A stretch of 64,000 nucleotides of DNA from the NCBI RefSeq assembly GCF_000708595.2, contig NZ_JARP01000002.1, positions 744,001 through 808,000 of the forward strand, written 5' to 3'. Origin of the DNA: Flavobacterium sp. KJJ. GTDB lineage: Bacteria > Bacteroidota > Bacteroidia > Flavobacteriales > Flavobacteriaceae. Below, piece by piece: positions 8,432 through 15,330 of the stretch. The translations under genes were made by a program, and so were the position numbers. A model generated the notes under the pieces. It saw only the letters and a program-made list of their open reading frames with translations, was not told the origin of the DNA and searched no databases. How positions within the stretch are numbered: position 1 is the stretch's first letter; the number at the start of each line of letters is the position of its first letter.

Positions 8432-9898
8432 ATGAAAAATAAATTAATCCTCATTTTGATTGCTTACAGCGGAGTAGTTTTTTCGCAGGCAATTAAGAAA
8501 CCATTAGTTTCAGCTATTACTGATAAAGATCTTAGAACAGATATGTACCAAATGGCGGGTGACCATTTTAACGGTCGTGAGGCAGGAACTTTAGATGAAT
8601 TAAAAGTATCGATGTGGCTGGCAAATAAAGCAAAAGAAGCCGGAATGACTCCAGCAGGTGATGACGGAACATATTTTCAATTTTTTGATATGTACAGGCA
8701 TCAAGTTACAGCCAATACAACTTTTAAAATCGGACAAAAAGAATATAAGCTATGGAAGGAAGTTTTGGTTGCAGAAACTACTAATATAAAAGTTGAAGGT
8801 TCTTTAGTATATTTAGGTGCAGCTACAAAAGAGCAGATTGAAAAATCAGATGTTAAAGGAAAAGTAGTTGTCTTGCTGGCTTCTAAAGAAGGAATAGCTG
8901 ATGATATTTCGCTTTTTGATAGAAGATATCCAGGTTTGGTTCGAAATAAATACTACGACCTTGTAGTAAAAAAAGGAGCTGTAGCACTTATTATGGTTGC
9001 TGATGAATTGGCAGAACAAAGCTGGTCTCAAGTCGAACCGCAAATGACTAGAGGTATTTACGGAATCGAAGGTTTCCGCGATAAAATTGGGTCTACGATG
9101 CCTGTTTTTTGGGTTCACGGAGATCAACTAGAGTATTTAAAAAAGACTAAAGATGTTTTGTCTGCAGAAGTAGTTTCAGAATCGTATAAATATCCATCAG
9201 TAAATATAGTAGGGACAATAGCAGGAACTGATCCGAAATTGAAAAACGAATACGTACTTTTCAGCGGTCACCAAGATCATGATGGCGTAAGACAAAAATA
9301 TGGCAAAGATTCTATTTATAATGGAGCAGATGACAACGCAAGTACTTGTGTGGCGATGTTAGCAATTGCAAGAGCATATAAAAAACAACCTGGAAAAAGA
9401 ACAGCTTTGTTTGTATTTCATGGTTCTGAAGAAAGAGGATTGTTAGGTTCAAGATGGTATGCAGCGCATTCTACTGTTCCAGAAAAGGATATTGTTGCTG
9501 TTTTAAACGGAGACATGATTGGAAGAAACAATGTAAATCAGGCGGCTTTATTGGGTTCTAGTTCGCCTCATGAAAATTCTTCAGACCTAGTTGCTATTGC
9601 CAAAAAAGCAAATGACGAAGGTCCTAAATTTGATTTAGATAAACTTTGGGACAGACCAGAACATCCGGAGTATTTTTACTTCCGTTCAGATCACCTGCCA
9701 TATGCACGAAGAGGAATTCCTTCAGTGTTTTTTACTAGTGTTTTGCACAGTCAATATCATACTCCAATGGATGAAGCAGAAAATATCGATTACGTAAAAC
9801 TGCACAAAATGACAGAATGGATGTATCGCACAGGATGGATTTTATCAAATGATGCAAGTCGTCCTAAAACATTGCCAAATGTACAATTGGAAAGATAA
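8432..9898 (+). CDS. M28 family zinc aminopeptidase with PA domain
   Basis: The 488-residue protein starts with a signal peptide (MKNKLILILIAYSGVVFSQA). A protease-associated insert lies at about residues 115-235, and the catalytic part carries the M28 zinc ligands in order: SGHQDHDG (first His near residue 282), NGADDNAS (bridging Asp near 299), HGSEERG (catalytic Glu and Glu ligand near 334), NGDMIGRN (Asp near 362) and LHSQYHTP (last His near 453). Enzymes of this group remove N-terminal amino acids from peptides; being exported, it should work in the periplasm or outside the cell. The gene has its own promoter region (TAAGTTTG at 8405-8412) and ends at a terminator, so it is monocistronic. 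Confidence 0.93.
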   Translation: MKNKLILILIAYSGVVFSQAIKKPLVSAITDKDLRTDMYQMAGDHFNGREAGTLDELKVSMWLANKAKEAGMTPAGDDGTYFQFFDMYRHQVTANTTFKIGQKEYKLWKEVLVAETTNIKVEGSLVYLGAATKEQIEKSDVKGKVVVLLASKEGIADDISLFDRRYPGLVRNKYYDLVVKKGAVALIMVADELAEQSWSQVEPQMTRGIYGIEGFRDKIGSTMPVFWVHGDQLEYLKKTKDVLSAEVVSESYKYPSVNIVGTIAGTDPKLKNEYVLFSGHQDHDGVRQKYGKDSIYNGADDNASTCVAMLAIARAYKKQPGKRTALFVFHGSEERGLLGSRWYAAHSTVPEKDIVAVLNGDMIGRNNVNQAALLGSSSPHENSSDLVAIAKKANDEGPKFDLDKLWDRPEHPEYFYFRSDHLPYARRGIPSVFFTSVLHSQYHTPMDEAENIDYVKLHKMTEWMYRTGWILSNDASRPKTLPNVQLER

Positions 9899-9917
9899 AA
9901 AGTTGTCTTTATTAAAT

Positions 9918-9956
9918 AAAAAAACCGATTTCTAATTTCAGAAATCGGTTTTTTTT
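9918..9956. terminator. Bidirectional intrinsic terminator
   Basis: Perfect arms AAAACCGATTTC (9921-9932) and GAAATCGGTTTT (9941-9952) with A- and T-runs outside. It separates the M28 peptidase gene from the convergent metK gene. The remaining bases up to 10032 hold nothing identifiable. Confidence 0.9.
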
Positions 9957-10032
9957 ATGTTTAATTGTATTGTAAGTAATTGTCAAAAAAATCTAACAAT
10001 CGAAGTTAGTATAATAGCCTAACAATCTAAAT

Positions 10033-11283
10033 TTACAATCCAAATTCAGCTTTTACTTTGTCAACAAAATCAAGTTTTTCCCAAGTAAACAATTCAACAG
10101 TTACTGTTTTTTCATGTCCGCCTGGAGCGAAGAAAGTTTTAGTAACAACTTCTGGTGTACGTCCCATGTGTCCGTAAGCAGCAGTTTCGCTGTAAATTGG
10201 GTTTCTTAATTTTAATCTTTGCTCAATAAAGTAAGGACGCATATCAAAAAGAGCTTCTACTTTTTTAGCGATTTCACCGTTTGTTAAGTTAACTTTAGAA
10301 GTTCCGTAAGTTTCAATGAAGATTCCCATTGGCTGAGCAACTCCAATTGCATAAGAAACTTGTACTAAAATTTCATCAGCAACACCTGCAGCAACTAAGT
10401 TTTTAGCGATATGACGTGTAGCATACGCAGCACTTCTATCTACTTTACTTGGATCTTTTCCTGAGAATGCACCACCACCGTGAGCACCTTTTCCACCGTA
10501 AGTATCAACAATAATTTTTCTTCCTGTTAAACCTGTATCTCCGTGAGGTCCTCCAATAACGAATTTTCCTGTTGGGTTAATGTGGTAATTGATTTTATCA
10601 TTGAATAAATGAGCGTGAGCTGGATTTTTAGCAATGATTCTTGGAATCAGGATTTCAACAATATCTTTTTTAATTTTAGCCAACATTGTAGCTTCTTCAT
10701 CAAAATCATCATGTTGAGTAGAGATAACAATCGCATCGATACGAGTTGGCTTGTTATCGTCGCTGTATTCTAAAGTTACCTGAGACTTAGCATCTGGACG
10801 TAAATAAGTAATTTCCTTATTTTCGCGTCTTAAAATTGCTAATTCTTGTAATAATTTATGAGATAAATCAAGTGCTAGAGGCATGTAGTTTTCAGTTTCG
10901 TTAGTTGCGTAACCAAACATCATTCCTTGATCTCCTGCACCTTGCTCTTCTGGCTTAGCTCTGTCAACACCTTGGTTAATATCAGCTGATTGTTCGTGAA
11001 TTGCTGATAAAATTCCACAAGAATTTGCCTCAAACATATACTCGCTTTTTGTATATCCGATTTTACGGATTACTTCGCGCGCAATTTGCTGCACATCTAG
11101 ATAAGTATTCGATTTTACTTCACCTGCTAAAATTACCTGACCAGTTGTAACTAGAGTTTCACAAGCTACTTTTGAATCAGCGTCAAATGCCAAAAAGTTA
11201 TCAATTAATGCATCCGAAATTTGATCTGCAACTTTGTCTGGATGCCCTTCACTAACAGATTCTGACGTAAATAAATAAGCCAT
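10033..11283 (-). CDS. metK: S-adenosylmethionine synthetase
   Basis: The 416-residue protein makes SAM from methionine and ATP. It has all family signatures: [20 protein letters not shown] near the N-terminus, [15 protein letters not shown] (methionine/ATP site, near residue 115) and [20 protein letters not shown] (near 245). It is somewhat longer than the E. coli enzyme (384 residues). The start ATG (complement of 11281-11283) is preceded by an unusually long 5' region of about 170 bases with a good promoter, a 24-codon leader ORF, several hairpins and a terminator-like structure, suggesting attenuation control (separate entries). The gene points away from the methionine-biosynthesis genes but shares their regulatory interval. 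Confidence 0.98.
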   Translation of the reverse strand: MAYLFTSESVSEGHPDKVADQISDALIDNFLAFDADSKVACETLVTTGQVILAGEVKSNTYLDVQQIAREVIRKIGYTKSEYMFEANSCGILSAIHEQSADINQGVDRAKPEEQGAGDQGMMFGYATNETENYMPLALDLSHKLLQELAILRRENKEITYLRPDAKSQVTLEYSDDNKPTRIDAIVISTQHDDFDEEATMLAKIKKDIVEILIPRIIAKNPAHAHLFNDKINYHINPTGKFVIGGPHGDTGLTGRKIIVDTYGGKGAHGGGAFSGKDPSKVDRSAAYATRHIAKNLVAAGVADEILVQVSYAIGVAQPMGIFIETYGTSKVNLTNGEIAKKVEALFDMRPYFIEQRLKLRNPIYSETAAYGHMGRTPEVVTKTFFAPGGHEKTVTVELFTWEKLDFVDKVKAEFGL

Positions 11284-11324
11284 AATAATTTATTAAATTA
11301 AAATTAAGCGAGGAGAAATAATTG

Positions 11325-11360
11325 CTAAAAAGGGCTAAAGGAGAGTTTCTGCTTTAGCAT
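11325..11360 (-). terminator. Attenuator-like terminator in front of metK
   Basis: Read on the minus strand, GCTAAAG (complement of 11352-11358) pairs with CTTTAGC (complement of 11334-11340) and is followed by CCTTTTTAG. The stem is only 7 base pairs, so it is a moderate terminator. The same 5' arm can instead pair with an upstream CTTTCAGCA segment (complement of 11368-11376), with one bulged base, giving a mutually exclusive antiterminator. Confidence 0.6.
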
Positions 11361-11409
11361 TTTTTACTGCTGAAAGTAATTCTTCAGCATTCATAACGAA
11401 CCGTTTCAT
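11335..11409 (-). CDS. Putative 24-residue leader peptide of metK
   Basis: A short ORF on the metK transcript encodes MKRFVMNAEELL followed by SAVKNAKAETLL and stops inside the terminator-like hairpin. It has only two Met and no Cys, so which amino acid it would sense is unclear. Its start codon lies in the 3' half of the 5' arm region of a long hairpin (11390-11415), its middle codons overlap a second hairpin (11368-11389), and its last codons overlap the terminator 5' arm. Its last five residues, AETLL, are the same as those of the leader at 11629-11694, encoded by different codons. It is too short for any independent evidence of coding; the support is its position. Confidence 0.45.
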   Translation of the reverse strand: MKRFVMNAEELLSAVKNAKAETLL

Positions 11410-11415
11410 TATGAA
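11368..11415 (-). promoter_or_regulatory. Two consecutive hairpins in the metK leader RNA
   Basis: On the minus strand, TTCATAATGAA (complement of 11405-11415) pairs with TTCGTTATGAA (complement of 11390-11400) across an ACGG loop, 11 pairs with one G-U, enclosing the leader start codon. Just downstream, TGCTGAA (complement of 11383-11389) pairs with TTCAGCA (complement of 11368-11374). The latter arm is also able to pair with the terminator, so the set has the 1:2, 2:3, 3:4 logic of an attenuator. Confidence 0.6.
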
Positions 11416-11456
11416 GAGGTTGCAATCAGTTCAAATTTTTCCTCTGTATTCGCGTG

Positions 11457-11486
11457 CAAAGGTATAAAACCATTTTGATTTCCAAA
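11457..11486 (-). promoter_or_regulatory. Promoter of the metK transcript
   Basis: On the minus strand, TTTG (complement of 11483-11486) and TACCTTTG (complement of 11457-11464) are separated by 18 bases, an exact match to the Bacteroidetes housekeeping promoter consensus. It places transcription start around 11450, giving a leader of about 165 bases. Confidence 0.8.
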
Positions 11487-11574
11487 TTAAAGTTCTGCTT
11501 TTTTTAATTTTATAAGCATAAATTTAACAAAACATACTAAATTGATAGGGTAATAGAAATTATTTTCGATTTTC

Positions 11575-11606
11575 TTTGGTCAATTAAAAAATAGTTTGCA
11601 AATTTG
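11575..11606 (+). promoter_or_regulatory. Promoter of the first Met/Cys leader
   Basis: TTTG (11575-11578), a 20-base spacer and CAAATTTG (11599-11606; one mismatch to TAnnTTTG) lie 22 bases before the leader ATG at 11629. It is divergent from the metK promoter, about 90 bases away. Confidence 0.6.
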
Positions 11607-11628
11607 CCTCATCTAATAAAAAGAAACA

Positions 11629-11694
11629 ATGAAATTAACAATTTGCAATATGTCTTGTATGATGCCGGAATCTTCCGCAGAGACACTATTGTAG
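11629..11694 (+). CDS. Met/Cys-rich leader peptide 1 (21 residues)
   Basis: The ORF encodes MKLTICNMSCMMPESSAETL plus a final Leu. It holds four Met and two Cys, clustered at residues 6-12 (C, M, C, M, M), which is far above the usual frequency. A GCAGAG segment within its last codons (11677-11682) is complementary to CTCTGC in the 5' arm of the terminator that follows. A ribosome stalled at the Met/Cys codons would leave this segment free to block the terminator; a ribosome reaching the stop codon would cover it. This is the classic layout of ribosome-mediated attenuation. The first gene after the terminator is leader 2, so it may act in tandem with it. Interpretation is inference from sequence. 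Confidence 0.7.
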   Translation: MKLTICNMSCMMPESSAETLL

Positions 11695-11720
11695 TTTGTT
11701 TTCAAAACATATTTATATAG

Positions 11721-11750
11721 AACCTCTGCATTTTGCAGAGGTTTTTTTTT
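11721..11750 (+). terminator. Attenuator terminator 1
   Basis: AACCTCTGCA (11721-11730) pairs perfectly with TGCAGAGGTT (11734-11743) over a 3-base loop, followed by a continuous T-run to 11750. It lies 27 bases after the leader 1 stop codon, with no larger gene in between. Confidence 0.92.
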
Positions 11751-11839
11751 ATTCAAAAATGAAATAAAACTGAATTATTAAGCCTACTATTTTTTTTGAA
11801 TGAATAAAAAGCCTTTAAATGTTAAATTATAATTTTTGA

Positions 11840-11870
11840 TTTGGTAGTTCAATAAATATTATTACATTTA
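11840..11870 (+). promoter_or_regulatory. Possible promoter of the second Met/Cys leader
   Basis: TTTG (11840-11843), 19 bases, then TACATTTA (11863-11870; last base differs from TAnnTTTG). It lies 44 bases before the leader 2 start, so leader 2 could be transcribed independently of leader 1. Confidence 0.5.
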
Positions 11871-11914
11871 TCCTATCAAATTAGTCGAGTTTAAAAAAGA
11901 ATTAAAATAATAAA

Positions 11915-11995
11915 ATGAAAACAATAGCTAAAAAAAGAATGATGTGTTGTGAGATGATGCAAATGTGCATCCCAATTAGCTGTTGCCAAAAGTGA
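11915..11995 (+). CDS. Met/Cys-rich leader peptide 2 (26 residues)
   Basis: Eleven of 26 residues are Met or Cys: Met at 1, 9, 10, 14, 15 and 17, Cys at 11, 12, 18, 23 and 24 (core MMCCEMMQMC). The last codons and stop contain TTGCCAAAAG (11983-11992), which can form ten pairs, including two G-U, with CTTTTGGTAG (12032-12041) in the 5' arm and loop of the terminator that follows. Stalling at uncharged Met or Cys tRNA would free this segment and prevent termination, letting RNA polymerase into the small protein gene at 12088 and the O-acetylhomoserine sulfhydrylase gene. Coding is supported by composition and by the match of stop position with the pairing segment; no homologue search was possible. 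Confidence 0.8.
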   Translation: MKTIAKKRMMCCEMMQMCIPISCCQK

Positions 11996-12026
11996 AAGAT
12001 AGAATCTTTGTTATAGTTAGAACTAT

Positions 12027-12062
12027 AAGCCCTTTTGGTAGCCATCCGAAAGGGCTTTTTTT
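12027..12062 (+). terminator. Attenuator terminator 2
   Basis: AAGCCCTTTTGG (12027-12038) pairs with CCGAAAGGGCTT (12046-12057), twelve pairs with one G-U and a 7-base loop, followed by T-run to 12062. A separate short hairpin (12011-12018 with 12021-12028) overlaps its first two bases. It lies 25 bases before the next gene. Confidence 0.93.
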
Positions 12063-12087
12063 ATTTCAACATCTTAAATTTTAAAAC

Positions 12088-12279
12088 ATGAATACATTAG
12101 ATATAAATACAATCGCATTTCAGTACTTATTGAGAACAGATTCTCAAAAAAACCAAGATAAATTGGAAGAACCAACAAGTGAAGTTGGAAATTATGATCC
12201 TGAGAAAAATATAAAAGGTCAAAAATCTTTATTGTTTCATATGTATAATCTCGAAGAAGAAGATCTGTTTGTTAGATAA
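12088..12279 (+). CDS. Small protein A at head of the metY operon, unknown function
   Basis: This 63-residue protein begins MNTLDINTIAFQYLLRTDSQ and ends KSLLFHMYNLEEEDLFVR. I do not recognise a family. It has no signal peptide or membrane segment and is acidic. It is clearly related to small protein B at 15586-15789: both start M-x-T-L and share a C-terminal SLLFxMYxxExExLF block, while the middle is unrelated in sequence. Each is the first gene after a Met/Cys-leader attenuator, 25 to 80 bases past the terminator. That conserved position suggests a regulatory or enzyme-modulating role in methionine synthesis, but nothing in the sequence proves it. The next gene starts 75 bases downstream. 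Confidence 0.8.
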   Translation: MNTLDINTIAFQYLLRTDSQKNQDKLEEPTSEVGNYDPEKNIKGQKSLLFHMYNLEEEDLFVR

Positions 12280-12353
12280 TCTCAAATTTCAATTCAAAAA
12301 TCATTTCAATAACAATATATAATAGTATTAATAATACCTAAAACTAAGAAATC

Positions 12354-13655
12354 ATGAGCACACAAAAATTCGCAACAAATGCATTACACGCAGGACACGA
12401 CGTTACTAAAAATTCAGGAACTAGAGCAGTGCCAATTTACCAGACATCATCATACGTTTTTAATAATTCAGATCATGCCGCCAATTTATTTGGTCTTGCA
12501 GAAGCTGGATTTATTTATACGAGATTAAATAATCCAACAAACGATGTTTTAGAACAACGGCTTGCAGCGCTTGAAGGCGGTATTGGAGCGGTAGTTACGG
12601 CTTCTGGAGCTTCGGCAATTTCGACTACTTTTTTGACTTTGCTAAAAGCGGGTGATCATATTGTGGCTTCAAATAGTTTATATGGAGGAACTTATAATCT
12701 TTTAAAAGTAACTTTGCCTCGTTTAGGAATTACAACCACTTTTGTAAATCCTTCAAAACCCGAAAATTTTACAAAAGCAGCTAAAGAAAATACAAGAGCT
12801 TTCTTTGTTGAATCTTTAGGAAATCCGAAATTAGATGTTTTAGACTTGAAAGGAATTTCGGCGGAAGCCAAAAACTTTAAAGTACCGTTTATTGTAGACA
12901 ATACGGTTGCTACTCCTTATTTATTGAATCCGATTGAGCACGGAGCCAATATTGTAATTCATTCCTTAACTAAATATATTTCCGGAAACGGAACTTCATT
13001 AGGTGGTGTTATTATTGATGCCGGAACTTTTGACTGGTCGAACGGAAAATTTCCTGAATTTACAGAACCTTCAGCAGGTTATCACGGATTAGTTTATCAC
13101 GAAGCCTTAGGAAATGCTGCTTTTATTGCGAAAGCAAGAATCGAAGGTTTGCGTGATTTTGGTGCGGCTTTGAGTCCGTTTAATGCTTTTCAAATCATTC
13201 AGGGATTAGAAACTTTGCCAATCAGAATTAAGAAACACAGCGAAAATGCTTTGGCTTTAGCCGAATGGTTAGAGAAACAAGAAGAAGTAGTCTGGGTAAA
13301 TTATCCGGGTTTAAAATCAAGTAAATATTACGATTTAGCACAGCAATATCTGCCAGAAGGTAAAAGCGGTATTATCACTTTTGGATTAAAAGGCGGTTTT
13401 GAAGCGGCTAAAAAAGTAGTAGATGAAACGAAATTATTTTCACTGTTGGCCAATATTGGCGATACAAAATCGCTACTTATTCATCCCGCAAGCACAACAC
13501 ACCAGCAATTGTCTGATGATGAACAATTAGAAACTGGAGTTTCAAAAGATTTGGTCCGACTTTCTGTAGGTATCGAAGATATTGAAGATTTAATTGCTGA
13601 CCTGCAAACTGTTTTTGCAAGCGTTACACAATCGCAATACAGTATAAAAAATTAG
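12354..13655 (+). CDS. metY: O-acetylhomoserine sulfhydrylase (O-acetylhomoserine aminocarboxypropyltransferase)
   Basis: The 433-residue protein belongs to the Cys/Met-metabolism PLP family: YTRLNNPTNDVLEQRLAALE near residue 60, the phosphate-binding SGASAISTTF region near 85, the aspartate VDNTVATPY near 180 and the Schiff-base lysine in HSLTKYISGNGTS near 208. Length over 420 residues and the insert between the lysine and ALSPFNAFQ are typical of O-acetylhomoserine sulfhydrylases rather than the roughly 390-residue cystathionine enzymes. It would combine O-acetylhomoserine (from MetX, encoded downstream) with sulfide to give homocysteine. It lies in the transcript governed by leader 2 and follows small protein A. 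A terminator-like hairpin follows at 13684. Confidence 0.93.
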   Translation: MSTQKFATNALHAGHDVTKNSGTRAVPIYQTSSYVFNNSDHAANLFGLAEAGFIYTRLNNPTNDVLEQRLAALEGGIGAVVTASGASAISTTFLTLLKAGDHIVASNSLYGGTYNLLKVTLPRLGITTTFVNPSKPENFTKAAKENTRAFFVESLGNPKLDVLDLKGISAEAKNFKVPFIVDNTVATPYLLNPIEHGANIVIHSLTKYISGNGTSLGGVIIDAGTFDWSNGKFPEFTEPSAGYHGLVYHEALGNAAFIAKARIEGLRDFGAALSPFNAFQIIQGLETLPIRIKKHSENALALAEWLEKQEEVVWVNYPGLKSSKYYDLAQQYLPEGKSGIITFGLKGGFEAAKKVVDETKLFSLLANIGDTKSLLIHPASTTHQQLSDDEQLETGVSKDLVRLSVGIEDIEDLIADLQTVFASVTQSQYSIKN

Positions 13656-13683
13656 GTTTTTTTGTTTTTTGTTTGAAAAATTG

Positions 13684-13718
13684 CCTTTAGCAATGTGGTG
13701 TTGCTAGGGGTGATTTTT
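13684..13718 (+). terminator. Probable intrinsic terminator after metY
   Basis: CCTTTAGCAA (13684-13693) pairs with TTGCTAGGGG (13701-13710), ten pairs including two G-U, loop 7, followed by TGATTTTTTA. Less clean than the attenuator terminators, so read-through into the next gene is possible. Confidence 0.65.
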
Positions 13719-13719
13719 T

Positions 13720-13815
13720 ATGAAAAAACGTTTAGCAAAAATATTTCACCATAAGTACTATAAGTTCATTTTTAGTAAAGCGCATTGTATTACCGACACA
13801 TTGAAATCCGCCTAA
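13720..13815 (+). CDS. Doubtful 31-codon ORF overlapping an inverted repeat
   Basis: An ATG just after the T-run opens a 31-residue ORF, MKKRLAKIFHHKYYKF followed by IFSKAHCITDTLKSA. It is basic, not Met- or Cys-rich. The left arm of a perfect 21-base inverted repeat lies inside it and the right arm lies after it, before the next gene, so it could be a leader peptide, or pure chance. No independent sign of coding. Confidence 0.25.
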   Translation: MKKRLAKIFHHKYYKFIFSKAHCITDTLKSA

Positions 13816-13863
13816 GTGTCAAATATTATAGATGAGATTATTAAATGAACTTATAGTACTTAT
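13751..13863. repeat. Perfect 21-base inverted repeat, possible MITE remnant or cruciform
   Basis: The bases 13751-13771 are the exact reverse complement of 13843-13863 (outer end ATAAGTACTATAAG). The 71-base centre holds a smaller GACAC/GTGTC stem (13795-13799 with 13816-13820). There is no T-run after the right arm. It occupies the gap between metY and the homoserine-dehydrogenase-like gene and ends 28 bases before that gene's start codon. Confidence 0.85.
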
Positions 13864-13891
13864 ATGATGGAAAAAATTAAAAATTAAAATT

Positions 13892-14980
13892 ATGTCAAAG
13901 CTTAAAATAAATATCATCCTTTTCGGAATTGGAAATATCGGAAGCACTTTAATCAATCAGATTATCGAAAGTCAGGAATTTTTTCTTCAAAGTAAAAATA
14001 TCGATTTTCATTTTCCGATAATTACTAATTCTACGGTCGCTTTTTTCGAGAAAGAAGGCGTTGGATATGCTTGGGAAACCAATTTTAGAGAATTAGCTGT
14101 TCCTTTTAAAATAGAAGATATTGTTGAATTTGCAAAGGAAAACGAATTCGAAAATTTAATTGCAGTCGACGCTACCGCCAGCGACGAACTAATTGGGCAT
14201 TACAACACATTGATTCAAAACGGCTTTAATATTGTAGCGGTAAACAAAAAAGCCAATACATTGCCACTTAGTCTTTATAAAGAAATAAGAGAGAATCTAA
14301 AAAAATACGACAAAGAGTTTTTGTATGAAACCTCGGTAGATACAGGTTTCCCCGTCTTGCAAACGATAAGAGATTTGTATTATTCGGGCGAAAAGATTAC
14401 AAAAATCAGAGGTGTTTTTTCAGACAATCTGAGTTATGTTTTTAACCGATTTTCTTCTGAAGAAACTTCTTTTTCTTCTGTTTTAAAAGATGCTAGTCTG
14501 CTTGGTTTAATGCGTGCTACTTTCAAAGAAGATTTATCCGGAAACGATACGGCGAAAAAACTGCTTATTTTAACGAGGGAAATTGGGAAGGATTTTGAAC
14601 TTTCAGATATAAAAATCAATTCTCTTATAAATCAAGAACATTTAGAGAAAAACGGAATACTTAATAAAGAAGCAATAGACCGATATTTTAAAATCGCAAA
14701 AATCACTCAAGCCGACAATCATGTCTTGAGATATGTAGGAGAATTTGATATTGAGCGAAATTTATTAGAAGTCAAATTAGTTTCAGAACCTATTACATCT
14801 GCAATCGGACAATTGAAAGGTTCAGATTCTATTTTTGAGATTTATACACAATCGTATGCGGCGGTTCCAATTGTAATTCAGAGCGCATCACCATGCAAGC
14901 AGGCTATTTCGAGAGGAATTATAACAGACATTTTAAAAGTAGCTGAAAAAATAAAAAATAAAGAAACGATTTGGTTGTAG
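13892..14980 (+). CDS. Homoserine-dehydrogenase-like protein, divergent paralogue
   Basis: The 362-residue protein aligns over its whole length with the homoserine dehydrogenase half of the bifunctional protein at 17149-19563: NIILFGIGNIGSTLINQI matches NIAIFGHGLVGGTLINQI, and YETSVDTGFP, KIRGVFS, LRYVGEF and LKGSDSIFEIYTQSY match in order. The NAD(P)-binding glycines are kept, as are a Lys in VAVNKKANT (near residue 120) and the Asp and Lys of KEDLSGNDTAKK (near 213). The active-site GYTEPDP motif is replaced by GLMRATF, losing the substrate-binding Glu, and GVFSGTLSY has become GVFSDNLSY. It lacks any aspartokinase domain. It may be a pseudoenzyme or have changed substrate; a functional homoserine dehydrogenase is less likely. 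It sits after metY. Confidence 0.85.
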   Translation: MSKLKINIILFGIGNIGSTLINQIIESQEFFLQSKNIDFHFPIITNSTVAFFEKEGVGYAWETNFRELAVPFKIEDIVEFAKENEFENLIAVDATASDELIGHYNTLIQNGFNIVAVNKKANTLPLSLYKEIRENLKKYDKEFLYETSVDTGFPVLQTIRDLYYSGEKITKIRGVFSDNLSYVFNRFSSEETSFSSVLKDASLLGLMRATFKEDLSGNDTAKKLLILTREIGKDFELSDIKINSLINQEHLEKNGILNKEAIDRYFKIAKITQADNHVLRYVGEFDIERNLLEVKLVSEPITSAIGQLKGSDSIFEIYTQSYAAVPIVIQSASPCKQAISRGIITDILKVAEKIKNKETIWL

Positions 14981-15080
14981 TGGATTGATGTTAGTTAGTT
15001 CTTTGATATTTTGAAACAGAAAAATTATGGTTTTATTTGTAGGTTTAAGCTTATAAATAATAAAAACGACTTTTTGTAAG

Positions 15081-15117
15081 ATGTTTTTTAACGTTTAAAT
15101 CATGTTTTTTAACGTTT
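15081..15117 (+). repeat. Two direct repeats spaced 21 bases, upstream of leader 3 promoter
   Basis: ATGTTTTTTAACGTTT occurs at 15081-15096 and again at 15102-15117, a period of 21 bases or two helical turns. It lies 27 bases upstream of the -33 element of the leader 3 promoter, a position suited to an activator or repressor site. The rest of the 14981-15330 intergenic region contains only the promoter and the leader 5' end. Confidence 0.7.
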
Positions 15118-15143
15118 TTTGTAATTAATTGCTTGATAGTCAC

Positions 15144-15174
15144 TTGGATTATTGAAAAAATATTCGCACATTTG
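15144..15174 (+). promoter_or_regulatory. Promoter of the third Met/Cys leader
   Basis: TTGG at 15144-15147 and CACATTTG at 15167-15174 (one mismatch to TAnnTTTG) with a spacing of about 20. The predicted leader RNA before the leader ATG would be about 150 bases. Confidence 0.5.
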
Positions 15175-15330
15175 TAATACCTAAAAACTACCAAAAACAA
15201 ATTTAGTTATCTAATAATAGTTATGCAGATCGAATAAACAGTTGACTTAATATCATTTCTTAGATTTTTTGAAAAGAATAAAAAGTAAGAATGTGTCAAG
15301 AGTTTCGAGAAGCTTATTAAAAATATAAAA

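Noticed and set aside
11284..11450. SAM-II or SAM-I riboswitch upstream of metK
   Set aside because: The SAM-I core (AGGG...GACCC...CAACC) is absent and I could not match the SAM-II pseudoknot; hairpins and a short ORF fit an attenuator better, though this remains open.
12354..13655. Cystathionine gamma-lyase or gamma-synthase
   Set aside because: Length of 433 residues and the insert after the PLP lysine fit O-acetylhomoserine sulfhydrylase better.
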